This document shows, piece after piece, positions 11,641-21,952 of a stretch of 64,000 nt of DNA. Position numbers and translations under genes: made by a program. Source of the stretch: Massospora cicadina (taxonomy: Eukaryota > Entomophthoromycota > Entomophthoromycetes > Entomophthorales > Entomophthoraceae). Under the pieces are notes generated by a model. It was not told where the DNA came from. It ran no database searches and saw nothing but the letters and a program-made list of their open reading frames with translations. Within the stretch, counting starts at the first letter, position 1, and each line of letters begins with the position of its first letter. The stretch is taken from the NCBI GenBank assembly GCA_022478985.1, contig JAKSZP010009576.1, positions 1 to 64,000 on the forward strand, given 5' to 3'.

Positions 11641-12545
11641 AAGTACTGGAGACCAGCTCCTACACCTGAATAGGAAGCTGTACCCCTTCCTGACAAAAAG
11701 AGGCCCTAAGGTCCAAGTGGACCGCCTGTTGCAGTTAAGAAATATGACGCATGTGGTAGATGAGCGCGGGATGACCACTCTTAATCAAGAATAACCCGTT
11801 TCTACCCCTTTCCCTCTCCTCAACCTGGTAAGTTTGATAGAGGGGGTCTGCAGAGAGTTTGTGCAAGCCTGTGGCCATGTGCAGGCCCCTGGGACCCCCC
11901 ACTCTCCAGGCAAACCATGCCAAAATTTTGAGGAAATTGACTGTGCCAACCTCAGGGCCCATTCAGCAAATTCCGGCCTGGGGAGCTAGTCCAGAGGCCA
12001 ACACCAAAAATCAAATTGGGGCATGATTTGGATCTCATACCAGTCATTGAATGTCTTGGACCATTTGCCTCAACTCTCAAGGATAGAGCTGGGAAGTTCA
12101 TATCATCTGAATACCTAGTTGAGAGTTCATACCAGGTTCTGGTTAACTTGGGCCAGCTGCCACAACCCCTGGAACAAATCCGGGAAATCCAAAATCATGT
12201 GAGCAGGCCAACTCAGATGGCCAGGGTCCAGATCAGCACTGTCAACCTGTCTTGGGCCCAAAAATGTGAAAAAAAAACTTATAAATGTTATTTTTTCCAG
12301 GACTTCAAGAATCCCCCCACACCCCTCCTCACCAGCCAACCAGATCCCATTGCAACCCCCAATTGACCAATTGCAAAACACTTCCCTCAAGTGATTTTTC
12401 CCAATTTATAAGCCAACTGCCCTGCCCAGGGGCTGTTTCCGTTCATTCTCTCATTTTCTCACGCTTTGCGCTTAGTAACCATGTATACCCCGCTCAGCTT
12501 TTTGCAGCCTCCATCTGCCTTACCTTAATAATTAAAAATTCGCCA
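11638..12545 (+). repeat. LTR shared by A1 (3') and A2 (5')
   Basis: It starts TGTAAGTACTGG and ends CGCCA before an internal-like ATCAATCTGG. TTTATAAGC at about 12404 is the TATA-like element. The polyadenylation signal of the first LTR is altered here (TTAGTAACC). Because internal sequence rather than host DNA follows, this LTR serves both the upstream and the downstream internal region. Confidence 0.75.
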
Positions 12546-12722
12546 ATCAATCTGGCAAAACGCTCTGCCACCCAGATCCTTATTCTGATGTTTGCTGACT
12601 GGATTATCCGGTCAATTGACCCCAACACATGGTGGCAGATCGTGAATATAATAAACCAGCTCACCCCAATGATGAACCCACTTCCTCATTTGATATTGCA
12701 CATACATTTAATGTGAACCCTC
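12546..12722 (+). mobile_element. Element A2 internal region, segment 1
   Basis: The sequence matches 6302-6480 of A1, including the gag-like ADWIIRSIDPNTWWQ. It ends in CCCTC at 12718-12722, the target duplication of element B, and the homology resumes at 20296. Confidence 0.7.
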
Positions 12723-13862
12723 TGTAAAAATTTATTGGTTTTGGTTATTATTAGTCAATAACCCTATAACCTTATTACTGCACAGGTTTGGTTCTTGTGC
12801 AATCCGTCTGCGTTGTATAGTATTTGATATTATTGATTAATAATAGTATGACAACTATTAACCACAGTTGAATGAAATTATTAGAGCTCAGCCCAACGCT
12901 TGGCCAGTATTCCCACTTGAGATACCTGAGATGTCTTTATATAGGGATTCATTCCCTTGTACTGTCCAACCCAATCTTCTCTGAGATTCCCTGGTGACAG
13001 TTTCTTCAGTCCAACATAAAGTTGGCAGCAATACCCGATTGTTTATCCTTCTTCTCTAGATCCCCACTCAGATCTTTACTATTTTCCTAAAAAGTCTCCC
13101 AATTATCACACAGCAAACTATTCTTGATAAGAATAGAACATTTGAAAGCTGATAAAGTTTATTACTTAAACTATATACTGGATGAAAGCTATATAACTCT
13201 GTCTTATTATAACTTATTTTTATTATTAGTAATTTCTGGGGAATTCATAGTGGGGATTCGGTCATCTAACCCTCAGTTGACACCTCTTTGATGAAACGGT
13301 AGCCATTGCTGCTGAATCACCCATCCTCATCTTAGCAGCAATGGTCTTCCCCATCCTGGCTAGAATTCCGTAGTTGGACTTCCTCAAGACCCAAAAGAAA
13401 AGAGTCAGAAAACGTGTCCCTAACATTTTCCTCTCAATTTCAAGCGAATCAACCATATTTGGCTAGTGACCTGCTTAGGTAATGGAACTTATTAACCATC
13501 AAGGCAGGTCACAAAACGACTGATTGATTCGCTAGTTGCAGGTGGCATCACTCACCTCGTAACTTACTACTTACATTCCTAATCAGTTGATGATAAACCT
13601 GACCAATCCCAATCAGTACACCTGATAGTTAATCACTATCAGATGCCCCTACTTTGTCAGCAACTCCGCTCAACAAGATCTTAAGCATTTTTCTGGATCA
13701 ATCCCTGACGGATATGACCAGGCGAATATCCCAAAATCCCCTGAACATAGTTACTCTGAAATCTGGGTCAACTGATTTCTGATTCACCTCACCTTAGGGA
13801 ATTATCCCCTAGTGATCCCGGTAATCTAGCAGGCTGGGAATATGGGCAAAAATCCCAAAACA
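12723..13862 (-). repeat. Element B 3' LTR
   Basis: It is homologous to 19179-20295 over its length. In element orientation it starts TGTTTTGGGATTTTTGCCC at 13862. It is preceded by a purine-rich tract AAGAGGGGGAA (13863-13873, minus strand), the usual plus-strand primer site. It belongs to the same LTR family as element E. Confidence 0.85.
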
Positions 13863-13869
13863 TTCCCCC

Positions 13870-15560
13870 TCTTGCCTAGATTTCCAAAGAGAAAAGTACT
13901 GGGGCATGAGAACACCGCTTTGGACACTTGGCCAAATACTTCATTGACTCAAGTGGAGTATGATCACCAATACTCAACGCTGCTCAGGATGACCTTCAGC
14001 TTGCGGCTCTCTTCCTCTTCCTCCTAGCTATCATCTATTCAAAGCGCGGTCCCCATGACCTACTGTCATGCTGGGATGATCAATTTACTCATGACGATAT
14101 TAGTCCTGGGATCCAGTTTTCCCCCCCATAAGGGCATATGACCCACTGTCATATTCAGGATTCTTGGTCTGGTGTCCTTGATTTTCTGATTTTTTCCTCA
14201 TCTTCAACAGGAGCTTCTTGCCGTTGATGTACATTTCATGGCCCAATTAAGAATGCTTATTTATGTTCGCCCTTGTTATTTTCACTCTAATAACCTCTTG
14301 GCTCATGTCATTTTTAATTCTTCTCTTGGAGAGCTTATCCCATTATTTTGAGACTAATTACTCCAAAATTGGAACTTAATGAAATTGTAGAGTGCATAAT
14401 GTCAACTTCCATATAAGTCCAACATCCCCCCTCTCATCCAGCTCATATGTCAAATACCAAGTTGCAGTACCAACAGCTACTAAATAGTTTGTCTTATCAA
14501 GATCTTCGGCTCTTCCAGCAGATGAGTCAGGATGTGTAACGGAACCTCTTCTATGGTCCTTCCAGGACTCATATACCTAGTCTGGCACCAGCAGCTAGTC
14601 CTTCCATCGAATTAGCACAAATGGTAACCAATCCTTCTGAAACCAGGCTTGCAATCATTTCAAAGAGCTCTTGGCTGATTCTTCCTCTGTCATCAAATCC
14701 AGAGTTAAATTTCAAAGCTCTCCTGAATTCAGTTTCTTTTGCAGATGCACTAAACATCATCATGGATGCTCATGAGATTATGCCTTTCACTCTTGATCAC
14801 TCCTTTCTTTCCAGGTTGAACTTGATTCCTGAGTTTCTCTTCCAACTTAGACAATACTACAAACCCACTGTCTTGGCTACTGAGCTCACCATTGGTAACA
14901 GTATTCATTTCAAACATTCCTGCGCCAAATTATTATCCCAAGTCACCAATGCTTTATCCCTAACACTGAATCCCTCCGATCTTGAGAACATCTAATTTGG
15001 GATTTTTCCACTTATGCTCTTTTCTTTGCAAGCCAAGTTCTTTGAAGTTGGTCCACGAAGCTTCCAGCCTCTACTGGGTTTCACTGTTCCTTCAGCTTCA
15101 GCTTCTGAGAAGCCCATAGTCATCAAATTTAGGATGACATTTGCTCCTTGCATGACTATCTCGTTTCTGGTGCTTACCATTAGTATCTTCCACTAATAAC
15201 TTTAATAGGGGGCATAAAATGGCAACCCCCATGTAGTATCCCTTGTTCACTGTTAGCCCATATGTCCAGTGTTCTTGGCAAAGCCCGTTGTCAGGCGCTC
15301 AAGACTAATATTCCAGCTCCAGAACCACATTGGGATTACTTGGGGTTATTTGCCAACTGCCTCTTTCTATACTTTTGCTTCCCTCCCTGCACTGGGGTTT
15401 CACAATTGGCTTCTTCCAACATTTCAATTTCTCTTCCCCTAGTTGCTTTCTTGCAGGGATCTGTGTCCACTCAAAGAACTTGGTTTTGTTTAGGTCTAGC
15501 CCTTGCTAGCATCTGATATCACATCAATTTTGATGAGATATTCATTCCTACTGCAATTCA
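13870..15560 (-). pseudogene. Element B extra reading region downstream of integrase
   Basis: It lies between the integrase and the polypurine tract, where env or accessory ORFs sit in some Ty3 elements. Matching segments occur in element E: IPARKQLGEEKLKC against IPARK-LGEEKLKC; SRGWKLRGPTSKN against RRGWKLHGPISKN; and FEMNTVTNGELSSQDS against FEMYAVANG-FGGQDS. I recognise no domain, signal peptide or convincing membrane segment. Stops and frame changes are frequent, so the original length is uncertain, at most about 550 codons. Confidence 0.5.
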
Positions 15561-15699
15561 TTTTCCCTCCCCCAAGAGGCAACATAGGCGGAATCATCCC
15601 AGTATCAAGGATAATAAATAAAAATAAAAAATTATAAAAATATATCAATTTTTCTATGCAGTTTAAAAATCTTTTTTACCAATATCTTTTATCATTTTT

Positions 15700-15940
15700 T
15701 ATTTTTTTTCTTCTTTTTTTCATGGGACTTGACTTTGTCTCAGTTCAGCGGTCCATCTTTCATTATTTTTTACCCCAAACTGGGTCCTAGGTACTTAAAC
15801 CTACCAGTTTTCTATGGTTCAGAGATCCTTTTTTGGACTTGACCTAATCATCAGAACATGACCAACTTAATGGTTCATCAGTCCTTCTGGAACTCTTTTG
15901 TTTTTCAATCAATCCATCGTCTCAAATACTTAGCATGTAC
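15700..15940 (-). repeat. Short-repeat module after integrase, element B copy 1
   Basis: A series of related units contains GGTTCAGxGGTCC-like words and one CCCAAACTGGGTCCTAGGT. The same module recurs at 18040-18290 in B and, in opposite orientation, at 43235-43470 in E. Units are roughly 50-60 bp and diverged. It separates integrase from the downstream reading region. Confidence 0.6.
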
Positions 15941-16249
15941 TCAATTTACAACTCTTCCATCCAAGAGATTCTGATGGAGTAGGCGTCAGTCACTGTCTTG
16001 GCGATAATCTCAAATGGACCCAACCACAACGCATCTAGTTTGTTTCTTCTTCCAAAACCATGCATATCACATAAGGCAACTCTTTTGCCTATTCAATATT
16101 CTGCTAAGGTCGGTCAGTTCTTACGTCTGTCAATTTTGCTCATATCCTTTTCTTCAACATAGTATTAAATACTTACAATTGCATCTCAATTAGGATATTC
16201 AACAATTGGTTAAAGTACTGTTCAGCACTCATCCCCTTTGTTGGTTTCA

Positions 16250-17030
16250 CCACAGAATATAAAATCGGTGGCAACGTGGCCTTCCTCCCATATACCAACT
16301 CAAAAGGCGTTTTTTCACGTCGCCATATGATGAATGATATTGTAGGTAAATGTCACCAAATTCATGTATATTCCCCATGCAGAAGTTCTTCCTGTGACCA
16401 GCTTTCTCAGCGATGCAGCCAGCGTTCCATTCACTCGTTCTAACAGTCCATTCATCTCCAGCTGGTAGGGTACAAACATGACTCCTCTGATCCCCATTAT
16501 ATACATTCAGTATGGGATCACATGAAATGTGAAGTTTGTCCCATTATTGCTAAGCAGGACCTGCGGGCATCCATGTTGATATACTACTTGTCCCAGGATA
16601 AACTTTGTGGTGCTGGTAGCGTCTACTTTTGCCAGGGCCTTCATCTCAACACATCTTATCAGATGATTGATCACAACTATTATGTACTTGACTCCCCCTG
16701 TGCTCATCATCAGCAGTCCCATCATATCGATGGACACTGTATGCCAGGCAAATCCAGGGTGACCAGTCAGTATCCAGTTGTATTCTTATGTGGCTTGTGC
16801 AGCTGGCACTCCATGCAACAAGATAGATAGTCAGCAACATCATAGTTTATTGACTCCCAGTAGTAGTACTGGCGAATATAGTTAGTTGTTTTTCTCAGGC
16901 CTCCATGCCCAACAACCTTATGAGCAGCTTGAATGATTACTGCTCTTTCTGATGGCTTTGGGAATAGTAATCGCTTCCTGTTAATCATCTTAAACACTTG
17001 TCCATCCATGATCTCAGAGTTTTCCATCGC
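16250..17030 (-). pseudogene. Element B integrase
   Basis: The HHCC zinc-binding domain is complete: AAHKVVGHGGLRKT followed by CCMECQLHKPH (about 16970-16790). The first catalytic Asp is kept in SIDMMGLL. The second is Asn in LLSNNGTNF (16546-16548), where DNG is expected. Glu is kept in MNGLLERVNG (about 16440). Frame changes separate the pieces. The domain order continues from the RNase H on the right. Confidence 0.82.
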
Positions 17031-17054
17031 TTTTTGAAGTGCACCTTGGATTTC

Positions 17055-17552
17055 TTAGGGCTCATTCCCAATTCCTCCATCGACCATTCTCTGGAATAAC
17101 TCATCCGCCTGCTGGTATACCATCTGGACCATTGGTAGCCACGATAAGCCATCTGCATTCTGGTGAGAAGTCCTCGCTTGGTGGACAATCTCATAATCAT
17201 AAGCCTGTAGCTTAAGTGCCCATTGGGCCAGTTGTCCTTCTGGTTCTCTCAAATTATAGAGCCAACGCAACTAAGAGTGGTCTGTCACCAGTTTGAAGTG
17301 CGTTCCATGGATGTACACCTGAAACTGCTTACATGCATAAATGACTGCAAGGCATTCATGCTCAGTTATGGTATAGTTCTTCTCAGTGGCTGAGATTGTC
17401 CAACTCACATATGCCACCGGATGTTTGTCCCTGTGTTCATCTACTTGACTTAGTATGGCACCAATTGCTGTCAACAAAGCATCAGTTTGTATAATAAACT
17501 CTCGATTGAAATGCAGATATAAAAAATAATAGAATCTATTAGGTACCAGCAT
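17055..17552 (-). pseudogene. Element B RNase H
   Basis: IIQTDALLTAIGAILSQVDE, PVAYVSWTISATEKNYTITE, ECLAVIYACKQFQVYIHG and FKLVTDHS (17500-17271) follow the Ty3 RNase H pattern: D in TDA, E in TEHE and D in TDH. A linker to integrase (QLAQWALKLQAYDYEIVH, then AWL-like remnants) continues to 17055. It is joined on its N-terminal side to an RT remnant. Confidence 0.8.
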
Positions 17553-17559
17553 AGCTCAT

Positions 17560-18000
17560 CAAAGGATTTCTGAGCTTCTTCATTCCATACAAATTTCTTT
17601 TTTGGATCCTTCAACAGATGGAATAAGGGCTAGCAATTCTGGAAGAATCCCAAATAAATCTTCTAATAGATTGATTCTCTTAGCAACTCATTCCAGAAAT
17701 CTCATCTCCTCCTGATTGGCAGATTTTCCCCGGTATCAAACTTGTGGATCACATCTCTCACGCACCCCAAATCATGGTCGTCCTAGGTGAATTCTTACCA
17801 ATACTTTTTAAACAATTTGAGAACCTCCTCTTGCTGTCCTTCCATTAGATCAGCAAGTTGCTCTCAATCAACCAATAGGTTGATACTCTTGGTTACCCCA
17901 GCCAATAATTTCATCTCATCAATGGTCCCAAAATCGTGGAATTTCCTCTGAACGCCATCAAGATTTCTCATTGCTTCCTAAATCCAAAAATTATAGACCA
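17560..18000 (-). pseudogene. Element B RT remnants, palm deleted
   Basis: The N-terminal RT arm resembles element E (NSPRTTMIW against PPRTLTV, about 17800). It is followed almost at once by the connection region PLFHLLKDPKKKFVWNEEAQ (about 17630-17570). The E equivalent of the missing part (about 40740-41450, with YLDD) is absent. This is an internal deletion of roughly 700 bp; the element could not encode an active polymerase. Confidence 0.6.
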
Positions 18001-18039
18001 TAAAAACTGATATTTACTATTTAAATATATTTTCTTTTT

Positions 18040-18290
18040 CTTTTGCAATGGGACTTGCAACCTACAAAAAGGTTCAGAGGTCCTTCTTTTCCCCTTCATC
18101 CAAACTGGGTCCTAGGTAACTCTGACCTACCAGTTATCATAGTTCAAAATCTTGTCCTCTTAAGATTTAACCATACATTTGGTTCAATGGGCCTCTTATA
18201 GGACTTGACCAAAATCTCAGGACGTAACCATTTAATTGTTCAGAGGTCCTGTGGAAATATTGCAACTATTTTCTCATAGGCTCAATACTT
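18040..18290 (-). repeat. Short-repeat module, element B copy 2
   Basis: Homologous to 15700-15940, including CCAAACTGGGTCCTAGGTA and several GGTTCAGAGGTCC words. Here it lies upstream of the RT remnant, where gag and protease should be. It may have been captured during the rearrangement that removed gag and protease. Confidence 0.6.
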
Positions 18291-18299
18291 CTGATTAGT

Positions 18300-19157
18300 A
18301 TTGACCTTCTTCACTATATGACCAGCAGCACTGTCTCTTCAAATATAGGCTACACTTGCCGACTTTTGGCAACACTCTTGAATATATTAGGCCTTTAATC
18401 ACGACTGGTTATTCGTCCAACAGGTCCTAATTTAATCTCATATTTCAGCAACTGATGCTTGGATCCTTGTATCTCATTAGCCAACAGTTCCATCCAGTTT
18501 GTTCAAATCATTTTTCTCCTGAAAACGATTTTGGCATTCATTGCCATTTTTAATTACACACAGGTCGTTCTGGACTCATTAGCTTCATCCAATTTCTCCT
18601 GAATTGATGAACTAGTCTCCAGCAACTTCTAATCATTGGTTGAGTGTTATTGAGTCAAACGATTTTCTGCACTATCTTGGATCAAACGTTTCATGTTTTG
18701 ACTTCATATCTTCATTGGTATGGAAATCCAATTCTCCTGATTGATTGCTTCTTATTTCATCCAACGCCTCATCTAAACACTCTATCCTCAGGACTATTTA
18801 AAGCGGACCCAATTTCAACCTAAGTTGGTCCTGCTGTTCCTTGGGACTATTTCCAGTGGACCCAATTTCAACCTGAGTTGGCCCTGATGATCCTCTTTAT
18901 CTCAAGTAGATGTTGGCTGGAACAGGTTTTCTTGCAGCACTAGATAGTTCCATATCTAGGAGCAAGTCCTTTTCCCAAATATTGAGTATCTTCAATTTTC
19001 TTCACTCAGAGCTCCACTTCTGAGCTGGGTGAACACCAATGAACGTGATACACTTCACGTTCTATCTTCATTAAAGTTACTTTCCTTAGTAACTTACTTT
19101 CAGTATTAGAAACATCTTCATAGGACATCATGTTTTAAGTTCTTTTACTCAACTACA
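18300..19157 (-). pseudogene. Element B gag remnant with 53-bp tandem duplication
   Basis: From about 19135 a Met-led frame reads MMSYEDVSNTESKLL and then MKIEREVYHVH, which resembles MEREVDCIHI at the Gag start of element E. Coding similarity fades soon after. Two 53-bp units at 18791-18843 and 18844-18896 are a tandem duplication with about ten mismatches. No zinc knuckle or protease motif is visible. Confidence 0.45.
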
Positions 19158-19178
19158 CCCCTGTAGTTAGCACCAATT
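19158..19178 (-). promoter_or_regulatory. Element B primer-binding site
   Basis: Adjacent to the 5' LTR, the minus strand reads ATTGGTGCTAACTACAGGGG. The same core (TGGyGCTnActACAGGGG) follows the 5' LTRs of D and E and, less perfectly, H, so it is taken as the minus-strand primer-binding site. I cannot name the tRNA. Confidence 0.6.
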
Positions 19179-20295
19179 TTTAAAAATTTATTGGTTTTGG
19201 TTATTATCAGTCTATAACTCTTTAAACTTATTACTGCACAGGTTTATTCTTGTGCAATCTGTCCACGTTGTAAAGTATTTGATATTATTGGTTGATAATA
19301 ATATGATGACTATTATCTGTAGTTGAATGTAATTCTTAGATCTTGGCCCAACGCTCGACCAGTATTCCCATTTGAAATACTTATAATGTCTTGATATAGG
19401 GATTCATTCCCTCATACTGTCCAACCTGATCCTCTCTGAGATTCCCTGGTGACAGTTTCTTTGTTCCAACACACAGTCAGCAGCAATCCTTTATTGTTTC
19501 TCCTTCTTCTCTAGACCCGCTCAGATCATTACTTTCCTAAAAGAGTACCCCAATTATCGCACACAGCAATAATATCCTTGAGAAGGATAGAATAATTGAA
19601 AGCTGATAAGGTTTACTACTTAAACTATATAACTCTGTCTTATTATAATTTATTTTTTATTATTAGTGAATTCTAGGGAATCTATAGTGGGATTTGGTCA
19701 TTAACCCTTGGTTGACACCTCTTTAATGAAATGGCTGCCATTGCCATTAATTACCCATCCTCATCTCAGCAGCAATGGTCTTCCCCATCCTGGCTAGGAT
19801 TCCATCATTGGACATCCTTGAGACCTAAACGTAAAGAGTCATAAAACGTGTCCCTAACGTTTTCCTCTTGATCCAAGCAAACCAACCATATTTGGATAGC
19901 GACCTGCTTAGGTAATGGAACTTATTATCCATTAAGGCAGGTCATGAACCAACTTATCAATTCACTAGTTGCAGATGGCATCACTCGCCTCACAACTTAC
20001 TACTTACATTACCAATCAGTTGATGATGAAACCTGACCAATCCCAATCAGTACACCTAATAGTTAATCACTATCAGTTGCCCCTATTTCATTGGCAACTC
20101 CGCCCAACAAGATCTTAAACATACATATGAATCAATCCCCAACAGATATGAACAGGCGAATATCTCAAAATCCCCTGAACATTGTTACTCCAAAATCTAG
20201 GTCAACTGATTTCCAATTCACTTCACCTTAGGGAATTTTCCCTTAGTAATTCCTGGTAATCTAGCAGGCCGGGAATATGGGCAAAAATCTCGACA
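19179..20295 (-). repeat. Element B 5' LTR
   Basis: In element orientation it begins TGTCGAGATTTTTGCCC at 20295 and ends next to the primer-binding site. It matches 12723-13862 throughout. The plus-strand right end is followed by the CCCTC target duplication. Confidence 0.85.
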
Positions 20296-20755
20296 CCCTC
20301 CCATCTGGTCCACTGCTAGTTTTCCCAAAGCCACTCCCCTGTTGGAGCAGCACCAGGGCACCTCTGCTCCACTGCCTGTGGAGGTGGAACCCCTACATGG
20401 TCCATCCGCTGATGGTCAAGCCCAACCGTGGGTCCTGGAGCACCCCGTTCAGGGGTAGCTCAGCCCCAATGCTCTTTGTGGGTTTCATCCCCCTCTGCTC
20501 TCACCCCTGTTTGAGTAACAGCTCTTGTGCCACCCTCCTTTGGCATGTGAGCTCATTCATCCAAATCTGAAGGCCAGCAACTGCGAGCCCTGGAGGAGTT
20601 GTCATTCTCCCTGACTCCCCCACCCTTGGGGGTTGCCCCACAGGACTTGCAGTTGCCCCCATCACAACCATTTGGTTTGCCTTGGGGGCCTTTGGTACTT
20701 TAATGAACTTTTGCTTCCTTCACGCCCCCAATAGAACCCCACTTATTCAAGTCAC
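20296..20755 (+). mobile_element. Element A2 internal region, segment 2
   Basis: It continues the A homology after element B and matches about 6475-6938 of A1 (for example CCTGTTGGAGCAGCA and GGAGGAGTTGTCAT). It is interrupted at GTCAC (20751-20755) by the next insertion. Similar stop-containing frames in both copies suggest poorly conserved gag or leader. Confidence 0.75.
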
Positions 20756-21856
20756 TGTCAGATTTTGGTGGTTAACTCAAAAATAAACCCTTTGGCAACC
20801 ATCAGATTGGGCCAATTATCCTCCCAATGCTCAAGCTAATACCTTTATTCTCACCTTAAAGCCTATTGCAACTACATGGCTCAGACCAAATATCTCAACG
20901 TCAATTCAATCAAGTATTTTATCAAAAAGCTTACCAAATACACTTGTGCATTATGGCCGATTATCACTGCAGCAAATCTCAGAAATTGGTCCCAATTATC
21001 AGGAACATAATCAAACAACTAGTATACAAAATCCTTTGGGACTAACCTGAAGTTAAAGTTTAAAAGTCCCATGGACAATCAGATGAAAGACAACGTAATC
21101 AAATTCCCACCCTAGTGTAAACTTTGTATGTCAATCCGTGTAATTGGCACTATAGCACTTGCACATGGACTGCCCAACAGGAAGTACCTAGTGCTATTGA
21201 GAGAGAGGCCTGCCGAAGTCCTGATTAGGGGTACATCATCTACTTTAATTGATGCAAGAATTTCACAGAAGGTGTATTTCATCAGCAGTATGATGAAACT
21301 CAAATCAAGAAGATAAAAGAACAATTTTGCATGTTTTTATCACAATTTTTGTCCCTGAAATCCTCCCAATTTTGAGTGTATTTTGCCACCAATAAACCTA
21401 AGAATAGGTCTCAGTCATATCAGTTCAAGGGCCAAACTGAGGTGGTAAAATATAGGTTGAAATTGCGTGCTCAAATGTGGCCCAGAGATGCCCTAGAGGT
21501 ATAAATACTGGCGCCTGGCCTAATGACTTATTATCAAATAAATATTCTGCATATAAAAGATCTTTTATTTTATCATTTTCCTGGTTTTAGCAGAGTATAA
21601 CCTTTGGAGATGTGTCAACAAGCTGAAAGCACAGCTTGTATTGAAACCCGACTCAGAAAAAGTTCCCAATTATGTTGGGAAAATTACGCTTAAAATTCAC
21701 CAGAAGAGTTGGGGCTATTTTAATAGGCCTAGTGAGTTTCTGAACGGTGAATATACCATAAGTCACTGGCAATATTGAGGATCATCTGGTAGAACTTCAT
21801 CCCAATTAAGCATGAAGGATACCAATTATCAAGCAAACAATCCTCAGAACTTCATA
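20756..21856 (+). repeat. Probable solo LTR, unassigned family, in A2
   Basis: A 1.1-kb insertion starts TGTCAGATTTTGG and is flanked by GTCAC duplicates (20751-20755 and 21857-21861; a sixth base also matches). A1 at about 6938 shows the empty site. It contains TATAAATA (21500-21507) and AATAAA (21537-21542) at LTR-like spacing and has no coding capacity. The last two bases read TA rather than CA. Alternative: a small non-autonomous LTR element. Confidence 0.65.
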
Positions 21857-21952
21857 GTCACTCAGACCGCTGTGCCAAAGGCATTTTGGGCTCTCCACTG
21901 GGTGCTCACACACCCTGATTGGAAGCTCAGTCTAATTCTTATCAGCTGAAAC
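21857..21952 (+). mobile_element. Element A2 internal region, segment 3
   Basis: It matches about 6938-7030 of A1 (CTGTGCCAA, GGCTCTCCACTG, CACCCTGATTG). Homology stops abruptly after CAGCTGAA; the remaining internal region and the 3' LTR of A2 are not found. Confidence 0.65.

Larger units (their letters stand above)
5387..12545 (+). mobile_element. Chromodomain Ty3/gypsy element A1 (Tf1/sushi-like), decayed
   Basis: Two direct LTRs of about 910 bp (5387-6301 and 11638-12545) flank an internal region with gag, protease, RT, RNase H, integrase and a C-terminal chromodomain in that order on the plus strand. RT and integrase motifs match the fungal Tf1/sushi group of chromoviruses. Every domain carries stops or frameshifts. 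The 3' LTR is followed by another copy of the internal 5' region (A2), so A1 and A2 form an LTR-internal-LTR-internal array. Confidence 0.85.
12723..20295 (-). mobile_element. Ty3/gypsy element B, inserted in A2, decayed
   Basis: The element starts TGTAAAAATT and ends CGACA, with a perfect 5-bp duplication CCCTC on both sides (12718-12722 and 20296-20300). A1 at about 6475-6485 shows the uninterrupted target. LTRs of 1140 and 1117 bp flank an internal region read on the minus strand: PBS, short gag remnant, RT remnant, RNase H, integrase, a repeat module, a post-integrase reading region and a polypurine tract. LTRs and coding parts are homologous to element E. Gag, protease and the RT palm are largely missing. 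Confidence 0.88.

Noticed and set aside
13870..15560. Envelope gene making B and E errantivirus-like
   Set aside because: No signal peptide, furin-like site, fusion peptide or C-terminal membrane anchor was seen; only position suggests it.
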